In this document: one piece after another, positions 33,888 to 46,124 of the stretch
How positions within the stretch are numbered: position 1 is the stretch's first letter
Layout of the letters: every line of letters starts with the position of its first letter
Assembly (NCBI GenBank): GCA_038025085.1
Contig: CM076139.1
Location: 17,129,307-17,193,306 of the forward strand
Reading direction: 5' to 3'
Length of the DNA stretch: 64,000 nucleotides
From: Tetragonia tetragonoides
Taxonomy: Eukaryota > Streptophyta > Magnoliopsida > Caryophyllales > Aizoaceae
Made by a program: the position numbers and the translations under genes
The notes under the pieces: model-generated
What the model saw: only the letters and a program-made list of their open reading frames with translations
What the model was told of the DNA's origin: nothing
The model's database searches: none

Positions 33888-35282
33888 ATGGCAGCAGAAA
33901 CCAACTTTGTGCAAGCAGCCATCCCACGCTTTGATGGTCACTATGATCATTGGAGCATGTTGATGGAGAACTTTTTACGCTCAAAGGAACATTGGGCTGT
34001 TGTTGAGAGTGGAGTCCTAGAGCCATCATCAAACACAACGTTGGCAGATTCACAGAAAACTGAACTGGAAACCAGAAGGTTGAAAGATTTGAAAGCAAAA
34101 AATTATCTCTTTCAAGCTATTAATCATCCCATCCTGGAAACTATTCTTTGCAAAGATACTTCCAAGGATAATTGGGACTCTATGAAGAGAAAATATGAAG
34201 GCTCCGGTACAGTGAAGCGTGCACAGCTTCAAGCCTTGAGAGGGGATTTTGAGTCGCTGAGAATGAAAGACAAAGAATCTGTCACTAGTTACTTTGAGCG
34301 AACAATGGAGATTTGCAATAAGATGAGAACTTATGGCGAGAAGATGACTGATGGCAACATAGTGGAAAAGATTTTGCGCACCATGACGCACGACTTCAAC
34401 TTTGTCGTTTGCACAATTGAAGAATCGAAAAATATTGATGAACTTTCTATTGATGAGTTACAAAGTTCTCTATTGTTGCATGAGGTGAAGGTGAACAAGG
34501 TGACGAAAAGCTCAGCAGTAGAGGAGCAAGCGTTGAAGGCGTCTACCAATACGGGCAATACCCATTCCAGCAACTTTAGAGGAAGGGGTAGAGGAAGAGG
34601 TCGTGGAAGAGGAAGGGGAGATTGTGGAACCAAAGAATCCAACAGGAATTTTAGATCCAATAATGACAGTTATCAAGGTAGAGGTCGAGGACGTGACTTT
34701 GACAAGTCCAAGGTGGAGTGCTACAGATGTCATAACAACGGACATTATGCATCTGACTGTTACACGAGGCTGTCCAATGATAAAGAAAAGGAAGAGAGCT
34801 CAAACTTTGCTGAAGCGAAGGAAGCAGAAACATTGTTGATGACAATTCAAGATGTCAAGAAGCCCGAAACAGATGTATGGTATATGGATACAGGCTGTAG
34901 TAACCACATGAGTGGAAGTAAGTCTTCTTTTTCTAATTTAAATGAAGATTTTCATTCCACTGTGAGTTTTGGGGATAATTCTTCTGTGAAAGTGATTGGA
35001 AAAGGAGATGTCAAGATAAAAGCCAAGAATGGTTTTATGGAAACAAACTCTAATGTGCTATATGTTCCTGACTTAAAAAGCAATTTACTAAGTGCTAGTC
35101 AATTGCAAGAAAAGGGGTACACTATCACCATTATGTCAGGTACTTGTGAAATTTATGATCCTGTTAGAGGTGCAATTGTTGTGATCATTCAGATGAGTTC
35201 AAACAGATTGTTTCCATTAAACCTTGAAAGCTTTCAATCCTCTTTGATGGCTGAAGTGGATGATCCTTCGTGGCTATGGTAA
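33888..35282 (+). pseudogene. Element E gag, protease and truncated pre-integrase region
   Basis: It starts at ATG 33888 (MAAETNFVQAAIPRFDG). The capsid part (UBN2-type gag) includes WSMLMENFLRSKEHW and KRAQLQALRGDFE. An Arg/Gly-repeat segment (about 34580-34620) precedes a single knuckle CYRCHNNGHYASDC (about 34720). The protease motif is MDTGCSNHMSG, that is DTG in place of DSG. The frame ends just after DDPSWLW, where the His-Cys zinc-binding domain of integrase should begin. That domain (roughly 70 codons) is missing, and the following sequence is the integrase core. Confidence 0.9.
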
Positions 35283-37702
35283 AAGATATTTAATCACCTT
35301 TACAGATGATTTTTCCAGAAAAACGTGGGTTTATTTTATACAGGAAAAATCAGAGGCTTTCTCTGCATTTAAAAGCTTCAAGGCTCGTGTGGAAAATGAA
35401 GCGGAAAGGACCCTTAAGACACTTCGAACAGATCGGGGTGGCGAATATTGCTCAAAAGAATTTGAAGCGTTTTGTGCAGAACATGGCATTCGAAGAGAGC
35501 TTACAGCAGCATATACACCACAACAAAACGGTGTGTCAGAGAGGAAGAACAGAACAATTCTCAACATGGTGAGAAGCTTGCTAGCAAGAGGAAGAGTCCC
35601 AAAGACATTCTGGCCAGAAGCAGTAAACTAGAGTGTTTATGTTTTGAACAGAAGCCCAACTTTTGCTGTTCAAAACATGACACCATAAGAGGCGTGGAGT
35701 GGTAGAAGACCTGCTGTAGATCACTTCAGAATCTTTGGTTGTATAGCGTATGCTCATGTCCCAGATGTAAAAAGAAAGAAGCTCGATGACAAGGCTGAGA
35801 AATGTGTCTTTCTTGGCGTAAGCGAAACATCCAAGGCATACAAATTATACAATCCACTCACAAAAAAGATCATGACCAACAGAGATGTTACTTTCGATGA
35901 AGAAAACACTTGGGATTGGAGTGGGCAGCAGCCTACCCAAGTCGTTTATGACAGTGATGCTGAAATGCAGCAGGGTACAGCAACTTCTACGCCTACAAAT
36001 ACATCTACAGTAGCCACTATAACTTCACCATCAGCTGGAACTAATGAAGAAGCACCTCAATTTGTTCGCCGAGTCAGAAGAAGGGCTAATTGGATGCAAC
36101 ATTATGAGGTATCTGGAATTAATGATCCAATTACTTATTTTGCTTTATTCGCAGACTGTGATCCTACAAATTATGAGAGTGCGACCAAAGAAGAAAAATG
36201 GCCAAAGGCAATGAATGCTGAAATTGATGCTATTGAACGAAATGACACTTGGGAGCTATGCAATCTGCCAGAGGGACACAAAACCATTGGCGCAAAGTGG
36301 GTGTTCAAGACAAAGCTGAGAGAAAATGGTGAAGTTGACAAGTACAAAGCACGCTTGGTACGTAGCCAAAGGATACAAGCAAGAGTATGGGGTCGATTAT
36401 ACTGAAGTTTTCTCCCCGGTTGCAAGACATGACACAATCAGATTGCTAGTTGCGCTGGTAGCACTGAATTCTTGGCCTATTTTTCAACTTGATGTCAAGT
36501 CGGCTTTCTTGCACGGATACTTGGAGGAAGAGGTATTTGTTGATCAACCCCCTGGTTATGTTAAATCTGGAAATGAGCATAAAGTTTATAGATTGAAGAA
36601 AGCTCTTTATGGGCTAAAACAAGCCCCGAGGGCTTGGTGTAGTCGCATTGAGGCTTATTTTTTGAATGCGGGTTTCATTAAGTGTCCTTATGAGCATACA
36701 CTTTTTGTTAAGATTGGAGATAAAGGGAAAATGCTCATTGTCTGCTTGTATGTTGATGATCTGCTTTTTTCTGGAAATTGCGCTGTTATGTTTAAGGAGT
36801 TCAAGCAGTCTATGATGAATGAGTTTGAAATGTCTGATCTTGGCATGATGCATTATTTTCTTGGCATAGAAGTAGCACAATTTGATGATGGGATCTTTAT
36901 TTCCCAAAAGAAATATGTGGGAGATATTCTGGACAGATTTCAGATGAAGGATTGCAATCCTGTAAACACTCCGGCTGAGTGTGGTTTCAAGTTACACAAG
37001 GATTATGAGGGGAAGAAGGTTGACAGCATAATTTACAAGCAAATTGTGGGTAGTTTGATGTATCTTATTGCCACAAGGCCTGACATTATGTATGCTGTCA
37101 GCTTGATCAGTAGGTATATGGAGAATCCTACTGAAATGCATTTGCTTGCAGCTAAGAGAATCCTCCGGTATTTGCAAGGAACCAAGGAATTTGGGATATT
37201 TTACAAGAAAGGAGACAAATCTGATTTGTTGGGGTTTACTGACAGTGATTATGCAGGTGATCAAGATGATAGACGGAGCACTTCTGGATATGTTTTTATG
37301 CTTGGGACAGGTGCTATTTCGTGGATGTCAAAGAAGCAACCTATAGTTACACTATCAACTACGGAAGCTGAGTTTGTTGCTGCAATGCCTTGCACTTGTC
37401 AAGCCATTTGGTTAAGAAGAGTTCTTGACGAGCTGAAGTTCAAGCAATCTGGAGCCACTGAAATATTCTGTGACAACAGTTAAACAATCAAGCTGTCAAA
37501 GAATCCTGTTCTATATGGAAGAAGCAAGCATATTGATGTGAAGTTTTATTTTTTGAGGGATCTTAGCAAGGATGAAACCATCAATCTTATCTACTGTCGA
37601 AGTGAAGAACAGGTGGCTGATATATTCACCAAGCCTAAGAGGGAGTCGTTCGTGAAACTCAGAAAATTACTTGGTGTCTGTGATGTGAAGACTTTAAATT
37701 GA
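35260..37702 (+). pseudogene. Element E integrase core, reverse transcriptase and RNase H
   Basis: The integrase core reads FTDDFSRKTWVYF, TDRGGEYCSKEF and PQQNGVSERKNRT (D, D and E all present), then two stops at 35629-35631 and about 35690. The RT frame ends early at 36405 because of a 4-base insertion near 36360. The next frame (36326-37483) has DVKSAFLHGYLEEEV, ALYGLKQAPRAW, the catalytic YVDDLLF and the C-terminal RNase H with DSDYAGDQDDRRSTSG. A nonsense codon at 37481-37483 precedes the final IDVKFYFLRDLSKDE part, which ends at 37702. Confidence 0.9.
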
Positions 37703-37720
37703 ATGTTAGCAAACATCAGT

Positions 37721-37733
37721 TTAAGGGAGGAAT
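37721..37733 (+). other. Element E polypurine tract
   Basis: ttaagggaggaat directly precedes TGTTAGAATATT of the 3' LTR. Confidence 0.8.
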
Positions 37734-38058
37734 TGTTAGAATATTTTCACGTGTACTTAGTAAATTAGTAGCTGAATTATTTTTTCTGTTTACTAAGTCA
37801 GAGTTTGTTTTGTGTCAGTTGATTGGAGTCCAAGTTTTTCTGAATTGTAGGAAATAGTGTTTCTGATTTTTAGGAGTTGTTGTGTTACTGCTGTTAGTGG
37901 CTTGTTTGTGACTGTTAGTGGTCCTATTTTTAAGTTGGCTCAGTTATGTATTTGCCTATAAAAAGGCTGCAGGAGTCCTCAATTAAAGTAATTAAGTTTC
38001 CAGCCAATATCTCTTATCCTCTATATTGTCTACTGTGTTTTAATGTTTTACTGTATCA
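37734..38058 (+). repeat. Element E 3' LTR
   Basis: It starts TGTTAGAATATTTTC and ends ACTGTATCA. P450 coding sequence resumes at 38059. Confidence 0.92.
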
Positions 38059-38954
38059 AGTACTAGTAAGAGGGAGCTAAGTGAAGAAGATTTAGTGAGT
38101 GCTTATTCAGAGTTCCTTAATGCAGGAACAGACACTACATCAACAGCATTACAATGGATTATGGCGAACATTGTAAAGTACCCGGAAATACAAGCCAAGC
38201 TTTACCAAGAAATTAAACATGTTGTTGATGATCAACAAAATGAGGTTGTTATTGGAGAAGATGATTTATCGAAGATGCCTTATCTTAAGGCAGTGGTATT
38301 AGAAGGGCTAAGACGACACCCCCCCGAGTCACTTCGTAGTGCCACATACAGTGACACAAGAAGTGGAGCTCGGGGGGTACATTATTCCTCATAATGCTGT
38401 TTTGAATTTCATGGTTGCGGAGATGGGGTGGGACGCTGAGGTGTGGGAAGATCCAATGGAGTTCAAACCCGAGCGATTTCTCAACAATGGTGGTGGTGGT
38501 GGTGGTGGGAGTGGTTTAGAATTTGATATCACAGGAAGTCGCGAAATTAAGATGATGCCATTTGGTGTGGGTAGGAGGATGTGTCCTGCTTATGGCTTAG
38601 CAATGCTTCACCTTCAGTACTTTGTTGCGAATTTGGTGTGGAAGTTTGAATGGGTAGCTGTGAATGAAGTGGATTTATCTGAGAAGCAAGAGTTTACTAT
38701 TGTAATGAAGCATCCACTCCATGCCCGCATTTCTCCTAGGTCCTAGCTAGCTAGGCAAACTATACAAACTACTAGTACTCTTATTACTAACTTAAACCAA
38801 AAGCTCACTTGTGTACGAGTATAATTTTAGATGTGAAAACAATATACCGCCAAGTCGCCAACCCTCTATAAATTAACATTGGGAAAGGAGACTCGATCTC
38901 AATCTCCAAGTATTTGGTAGGGAACCAAAACTCTTCGTCTAAGGCTCTAACTCT

Positions 38955-39250
38955 ATTGTCCTCAGGATAAGTTTATTTAAATTCAATTCAATTTAGTTCA
39001 ATACAAATTAGTTCTCTTCCATTCAAAAAAAATAAAAATACAAATTAGTTCAGTTCATGTGTAACTTATTACTCACATAATTTTTTATTTCTAAATAAAT
39101 ATGATGATCGTCTCTATGTTGTTTGAAATTTTTTAAAATACACCTTATATGAGTTCAATAAATAATATATTTTAACAAGTTTTAAGTGATTAAAGATCAA
39201 GTTAAAAAAAATTAATTCATTTCATATCAGATTTTTATATTCTGGATGAT
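38955..39250. mobile_element. Diverged relative of the MITE at 30859-31167
   Basis: It shares gtttatttaaattcaattca, the ttattactcacataa.tttttatttc segment and the right-hand ttcatttcatatcagatttttat with the first copy. Its terminal repeats have decayed. Confidence 0.55.
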
Positions 39251-39999
39251 CTTCTATACACGAGAGGATAATTAATGAACTTTTGGAATAGGAGAGTGAA
39301 AATAGACGTCTGTTTTTGTTATTCTTGCTCCCAACTAATTATACGAACGTGAAAAGGATAAATGATCCAAGTTGCAGATCTGAATTATGAGCACTACTCC
39401 TATGAGTGAATGATTCCGTGATTCAGGATAGGCTTTGAAGGACGACAAATGGGCAATTGGACAAGTTGGTTAACGGTTATGGTCTTATGGCATGGACCTT
39501 ATTATGGACTTATGGTCATAACCTTCATTTACTGTTGTCCTTTGAACTTTGAAGATAAGATAACAACTAACTCGATCGGTATGGTGTTAGTTGGTTCGTT
39601 GTGGTTGGTCAACACTCAACACAAGTTGCTCATTATTAATGGTATTGTTAATAGTTATTGCCCCCAACTATTGTGTAGTAGTACACACTGTCGTAGTCTT
39701 CTGATCTGGAGCAGCATTGCACTCCATTGCCCACTAGACAAACATAGGAGTAAATTATCCGAGTAGCAGAGAAATGGTGATCATTTAGTGAATTTTCATT
39801 TGTATTTCGAAATTAATTAAATAAATTTTTAGAATTTTTTACAGTGTTAAAATTATTGGTATTAGAGAAATAAACCTTGTAATTACTTGTTGCCTTGTTG
39901 GTATATAGTGGTGTCAGAGAGTAGGTTATCGACTGTGGTGTTGGATTACAATTTAAGAGGACATGTAAATCGGCCAGTTGACAAAGAACGAGTTGTGGA

Positions 40000-40193
40000 A
40001 ATAAACCAAGGATGTGTGGTTGGGAATCATTTATCCTCAACCAAGGTCGAGGGTTTGAATCTCGCCTTGGGCATGAAGCAGCTTTAAATTCCTTGGCCAG
40101 TTGTCCCACTCTTTGAGGTGCCTACAGACCAACGCGGAGAAATCGTCATTGTAGTCGACGGTGGATATATACCCTTGGTTGTGAACCAAAAAA
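40000..40193 (+). mobile_element. tRNA-derived SINE
   Basis: It has a polymerase III A-box-like gtggttgggaatc (about 40016) and a B-box gggtttgaatc (about 40050), an unrelated body, and a short A8 tail. It is flanked by a perfect 13-bp duplication AACGAGTTGTGGA (39987-39999 and 40194-40206). At about 194 bp it has the size and structure of a plant SINE moved by LINE machinery. Confidence 0.75.
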
Positions 40194-41080
40194 AACGAGT
40201 TGTGGACCTTAAATGGGGTGTATGTAACAAGATTATACCGTGGAGAATTATTTGACTTGTTATTTGATGGTATTACCTTTGTCAAAAAGATGTATTAGCT
40301 TATTTTTAAGGGTATATTACCGTAGAAAACTCCACAAATTATATGCTTAACTTCAAGTAATTCTGGCATAGGTGACTCCATATTTTATATAGTCCATAAT
40401 TCAGATCCACAAGAGATATTCATATGCAGGGGAGTGTTGAATTAAATTGTGGACTAGTTTCCCACTTCGAAAAAAGAGAGGGAAAAGAGACTAGCAAATA
40501 TAAGTCTAGTATGCTACTTAATACCCCTCCCCCTTGATTATTCGGGGTCTATATAAGATTAGGCGCATTAAAGATTTAATAATCAAAGTAAAATAATACT
40601 CGTAACTAAATACTACTAATGTGTTGGCCGGCTAAGATGAAAAACTACTGAACATTTTGAAGTTTGTCTTTACTACCGTTGTTGACATCATTGTCAATCC
40701 AATTAAGTGCCAACATAGTACTTTTCAATTCCAATTAATAGAAAATTTAATATCTCGGAAGAGGTAGCTACACCTAATAAATAAGCGTCTGTTTCTGTTA
40801 CATTTCTACATCTGGTAGCATGTGGTTTGCATCCCTAGAGGACTCTTATATATTCATGCCATTTTATGTCCATTCGGAGGCATCAAGTTACTCTCAGGAA
40901 GCTTTTGTCGCCATTCACTTGCACCCTCCGTACTCTCGAGAGACATCTCTGATTGATCACTTACACTTTCGTCCTAGTACCTCAGTCTAGCTACTCATTA
41001 TTCCTCATTGTTGTATATATACGAGAGCAAGAAGTTTGGAAGTAAGTCATTTTGGAGTGATAAAACAACAGCTAAGGAAA

Positions 41081-43576
41081 ATGGACGGCACGCCATCAAT
41101 TGCTCCTATTGCCGAGAGGTAGTGTGCGTGTCTCAATATTTCTCCATATGCTGTTATATATGATTTATCCATATTGATTAGTTTTTTGTACATAATGTTT
41201 TCCAACGACACTTGAGCTCACTCACATAACTAATGCGTTAATGTTAAACAATATCTCGGGTTCGATTCTCAAATGTCACCAACACATTGTAAGGTCAGCA
41301 ACGGTTTCAGCCGTTGAGCCTCTAGATCTGGTTTCTTACGTACCTGTCCTACGTCTAAGTCATACCTGTTCGTCCACTCACACACACACAAAAACATGAA
41401 AGAAAAAAAAAGTACTCCCTCCCTCCACCCCAAATTATGAGTGTTATTGTGAGTTACAAGTTTCAAATTAAAGCACTCATATAATTTGAGACGGAGAGAG
41501 TATATCATTATTGATGCCTGCATATATAATATACATTGATCCCCTCCGTTGTTGGCCATGGATCGATGTGATAAAGCAGAAATCTAGCCCATACCTTACA
41601 CACTAATGCTTTGTTTGGTCTATGATTGTGCGCCCGGACGTGTATGAAGTTGTTGCTTAATTTTGCTTCTTAATTTTTTGTGGCAAAGGTCTTAATAAGA
41701 TACATAGAGTCCTTATTATGCCCCAAATTAACTTTTACTACTTCTATTATTTGAAAAGAATTTTTGCATCATTTAGTTTCTGTGATACCTAGATATAGTT
41801 GTGTCGTTGTATAAGGCCTGCCTTAGAAGTGATTTCGCCCTGACTACAGTTTTGAACAACGGATGGCATGGGTTAGATTAGTATGTAAACGAATCGTACC
41901 GGATGACAGGACAGCGGCAGCGCCCGGGGGAATCTCCTTCCCAACCCAACTAATCATTTCCAGACCATTGGCATAATATACTCCGTACATGTAGTATTAC
42001 AACTTATATTATACTCCGTCGGTTGGTTGTATGTGTTGTAATCTCCCTATTTGTTTTGTAGTATTACAACTTATATACTACGTATATGTATGTACCTGAT
42101 AGCGGAAGTCACAAACTCACAATCAATGACTGAAATGATAACAACCTTTGAACTAATCAATGGGATCACATGCCATCTTTAATGACCTATTTACATACTT
42201 ATGTTAAAGGCGGTGTGGAGACTAGTACGACTAGGGAAAGTGATTTTGCCAAGATAATATCTCTTCAAGACAAATGTTTTGAGTAGAATTAAGTAGTAAT
42301 TACTCTGTAAGGAGTGATTGTTGCATTGGCAAAATCATTACCTGGACGATATAGACAGTACATAACCCTCCTAAAAGAGTGATTTTGATGCAATAATCAC
42401 TCGTTCCAAATATTGCTCTCTGTTATGTTAGACCAGCCACTATCAATATTGTTTGAGATGATACCCTTGTTTAAGAAACTCATAAATGGATATGCCAGTT
42501 TCATTGAATTTTTATTTTTTTTTTTTGTCTCCACAAATGAAATCTTTATTTTGGTAAGAAATGTTAGATTGAAAGAGTTTAAACAATTATTGTCCCGTCC
42601 TATGGAGTACCTTCCCTTGTCGTTGCACAAGAAGTTAATACAGACATCAAAATGTAGGCCATGAAATCTCAATCAATGAATGCCCACATTTTATGCCTCA
42701 CCCTCTTTTATGTGGTAGAAATCTCCTTTCATGACTAATACATGTACTTCTTATTTTTACAGGTTAAAAGGAAAAGTAGCAATTATAACCGGCGGTGCAA
42801 GTGGTTTTGGAGAGGCAACAGCAAGACTATTTGTAAAACATGGTGGCAAAGTGATAATTGCCGATGTGCAAGATGAGAAAGGCATCTCCTTGTGCAATGA
42901 CATTATTAGCACCATAGAGGATGGTGCAAATTCGATCTCTTATGTCCATTGCAATGTGACCGACGATACTGATGTCAAAAACGTGGTCAATTTAGCCATC
43001 TCTAAGTATGGGAAACTCGACATCATGTTCAACAATGCAGGAATTACAGCGGACATAGGCTTAGGCATCTTAGACGCCACCAATGAAAATTTCAAGAAAA
43101 TTTTCAACGTTAATGTGTATGGTGGTTTCTTAGGAGCCAAACATGCTGCAAGGGTGATGATCCCTAAGAAGAGAGGAGTTATCTTGTTTACCGCGAGTGG
43201 GGCATCAATCATGGGTGGTGAAGAGGTGCCACATGCGTATACTGTGTCTAAGCACGCGGTTGTAGGGTTGATGAAAAACTTGTGCGTCGAATTGGGAAAA
43301 CATGGTATAAGGGTTAATGCGATATCTCCGTGTTTTGTGTCTACCCCGTTGCTTGCTAATGCATTAGGGATGGAAAAGGAAGTTATTGATAGGTTGATTA
43401 GTGAATCTGCTGTGCTCAAAGGGGTGACGGTTGAGCCAATGGATATAGCTCAGGCTGCATTGTATTTGGCAAGCGATGAAGCTAAGTTTGTGAATGGGCT
43501 TAACTTAATGGTTGATGGTGGGTTTGGGGTCACTAATCCATCTTTTGGCATGGCCGTGCACAAATTATTAACTTGA
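41081..43576 (+). CDS. Short-chain dehydrogenase/reductase, intact two-exon gene
   Basis: Exon 1 is 41081-41118 (MDGTPSIAPIAE plus two bases) and exon 2 is 42763-43576, splicing as AG|GTAGTG and TTTTTACAG|G. The product is 283 residues, normal for the classical plant SDR group (SDR110C-like: xanthoxin dehydrogenase, secoisolariciresinol dehydrogenase, momilactone synthase relatives). It has the cofactor motif TGGASGFG (22-29), the NNAG motif (103-106), the catalytic Tyr172 and Lys176 (YTVSK) and the C-terminal VDGGFGV. It should be a soluble NAD(P)-dependent alcohol/ketone oxidoreductase. The substrate cannot be told from sequence. Starting instead at 42731 would lack the exon 1 residues and run through the intron end, so the spliced start is preferred. 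The intron carries a tiny Stowaway MITE. Confidence 0.85.
41415..41500. mobile_element. Stowaway MITE, 86 bp, in the SDR intron
   Basis: It has CTCCCTCC at the left and GGAGAGAG at the right, flanked by TA on both sides (41413-41414, 41501-41502). It is very short, probably internally deleted. Confidence 0.75.
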
Positions 43577-44545
43577 GAGGGTTCTCTGTTTAGATCACTG
43601 ATTTGAGAAATCAAATTATGGGATTATTATTCTCCATTAGTATTCACCAAATAAAGTGTTAGTGGACATCTTGTTTCTTTCTTCTTCTTTTTTTTTGTTT
43701 TTTGGTGAGATAGTGGACATCTTGACATCTTGTTATGTAACCTAATAGTTCGAGTAAATTGTAAGTTATATCAAAGTCGATTGGTCAGTTTAATTTAAAG
43801 ATGAATATTATGGACACACATAAGGAACAATTTTGTTATAAGCTCACGTGTGAATTGAGGGTCTGGCAATTTGTATTCTTATCATGGATCATGACTCATG
43901 GATCATATGATCATATGTAGGAGGGGTAATTTAAGGATGACTACGAATAGCACATTCTTCTTGAGTGAGCAGTTGGCTAATTGACTAATTGCCTAATTGT
44001 CAGGACTTTTCCGGTCTCCTTATAAATGTATACACTATTTTAGGAGTATGCATTAAATAGGAGAGTGTCCTTAACAATGTTCGATCTTGTGGCTCGTAGA
44101 CTTGTAATGGGTGTTGTATTCTATAAATAGTGTTTGGATCCTTCAAAGTTTTTTTTTTTTTTTTTTTTTCCTTTAGAGCTAATTTGGTAGAGAGAAAACT
44201 AAAGGAAAGAAAAAGAAATCTGCAACATTTTCCATGTTTGGTTCTAAAAATGAAAAGAAGTGACAGGAAGGAAAAAGAAATGATGGGAAAGTTTTCCTAT
44301 GAAATCCTCCATTTTCTTTCCTCCTAAATTGGTGGAATTTGGACGGAAAGAGAGTTTAAAACGGTCATTTCTTTCCAAATCTCATTAACCAAATAACGGA
44401 AAATGTTATTTTCCTTTCAATTCCTTCCTATAGAACCAAACGTAGGAAACATTATTCATTTCACTTCCTTTCTTTTCCATTCTCTTCCCTCCCCTTCTTT
44501 TCTTTTCCTTTCCGTTCTTCTTAGTATAACCAAACAAGCTGTTAG

Positions 44546-44600
<55 letters not shown>

Positions 44601-46108
44601 TCTGTCTATTTTCCAAAAACACCTCTCTCTAATCCAAGAATTCTAAAATTCCACCTATGATCCACGTACTGAAAGATCTATTCCTCTATAAATAAAGGGG
44701 CCAACTCCGTCAGGGGCTAACTCCGTCGTCAAACAAGTAATACTAACTCACAAAACACAATCTCGTTACTCATTGTCGTTATATATCAAACCCTCCAAAA
44801 CTAGCATAAAAAAACAAGGAGAAAAAGAAGTGAATTCGCATAACCTATGCTTTCAAAAATGGTTGAACATATGTTGAAGAATTTAAAAACTACAACGGAT
44901 TACCACTTCATTTATGTAAACTATTACAAACTATTAGAAGTATAGCAAGAACAATTATGATTTCAAATCACATTAAATAACGCTTTTTCTATCACGTTAT
45001 TTGTACCCTGTAAGATTGTGCAAATTTGTCCAACAATTCGGCTTTAGGATACAATAAAGCCTTTCATCAGAATGCTTTGAAAAATCGGTCCATGGGAACA
45101 ATGGCAGCTAAGGTATAGGGATCTCTGCAACACTCCTTGACAATAAACCTTAACAAAGAATATGCATGTATTAGACAAAATAGAAACGGATAAGATAATT
45201 AGTAGTAGTTTATTAATCGCTAATAAAAATTGAACAATAAACCATCATGACACAAGAAGAGATTTCTCTTGTCATTAAAATTTAATTTGACTCGAGTGTT
45301 GGAAATGCTTTTCCCGGTTTGCTTGGGATTATTCTTACCTACTATAATTCGTAGGAAAGGTATCAAAGTATAACCATTGGAACCGCTACTTTCAAATTTG
45401 CATCGTTGATCATGTGCTATTCATGTTCCCTGCTAACTTGAACACTCATCCATCAAAGTTAATCTTAACAAACCCTTCTGAAATTAAATATCTCTATCAT
45501 TAATATCAATTTAATAGATACTGTTTTAATCTATATAATTAGCTTGTTTCCTCTCTAAAGTGAATAAAAATGGAAGGTAATCAAAATACTATTGATTCGT
45601 CAACAAAAGAGTGTGATAATGTACAATGAAGCAATGTGTCCCCTTGACCAACACAAAGAAAAAGATTGAGGGATCTGCCAAATCACCTCATCAACTACGT
45701 CGTAAAGATCCATAACAGTTGCGTCAAAAATCAATCAACAAATAAGAGTTGTAAGAGATAGCAAGCAAAGAATTTAAGAGTGAATGCGGATAATTCAAAT
45801 TGAAATTCTGAATTTCAATAGAAGAAAATGTCTTCAAACCTAACATTTTAAAGAATTGAAATCCTCTAAATGTAGCGAGGAGGGAGAAGAATTTGAAATG
45901 CCAAAGTGGATAAGTATAATTTTAAATCCTCCAACTTTAAGACTTTATGAAAGGCCATAAAATTGCATCACTTCCAAACCTACAATTATCCTCTTCTTTT
46001 TTTTGGATATATCCAATACCTACATTTATCATAGTCATTCAATAACAAATTTCATCTCAAATCCTTTAATATAATTTCAAGTATCCAAATACATCATAAA
46101 GGAAAAAT
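43577..46108. other. Intergenic region, no gene recognised
   Basis: A T(20)-like run at about 44152-44170 and a 45+ base poly-T at 44550-44597 border an AT-rich segment (about 44180-44545). That segment's ends (ctaatttggt and accaaacaag) are imperfect inverted repeats, possibly an old MITE flanked by TAGAG. Nothing coding is supported from 44600 to 46100. Confidence 0.5.
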
Positions 46109-46124
46109 ATGGCATTTTCATAAG

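Larger units (their letters stand above)
33473..38058 (+). mobile_element. Element E: Ty1/copia retrotransposon inserted in the P450
   Basis: The structure is complete: 5' LTR (33473-33794), primer site, gag, protease, integrase, RT, RNase H, polypurine tract, 3' LTR (37734-38058). It lies in the same direction as the P450. The two LTRs differ at about 7-8 of 320 sites, so the insertion is fairly recent. Several coding lesions make it inactive now. The left boundary is uncertain by about 6 bp (the 5' LTR seems to lack the TTAG after TG), and no clean 5-bp target duplication can be read. Confidence 0.92.
32614..38746 (+). pseudogene. CYP89A-like cytochrome P450, split by a copia element
   Basis: Intronless P450 starting at ATG 32614 with an N-terminal membrane anchor (WFVIIVITIMCVSFSLL). 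Next come the hinge YPPGP and FANRPKIITSNHY. After the insertion come the I-helix [12 protein letters not shown], the K-helix [14 protein letters not shown] and the heme loop [13 protein letters not shown]. The sequence fits the CYP89A group (ER membrane mono-oxygenases; some act in chlorophyll breakdown). Lesions: a one-base loss near 33139 after VVKV; insertion of element E after DFDDSE (33473); an extra C in a seven-C run at 38319-38325, after RRHPP. The usual Gly after CP in the heme loop is Ala. The gene resumes at 38059 and stops at 38744-38746. Confidence 0.88.
38747..41080. other. Intergenic region with MITE and SINE
   Basis: It contains a diverged Harbinger-like MITE (about 38955-39250) and a SINE (40000-40193). 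The rest (39260-39980 and 40210-41080) is AT-rich and shows nothing I recognise. The last few hundred bases should hold the promoter of the intact SDR. Confidence 0.6.
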
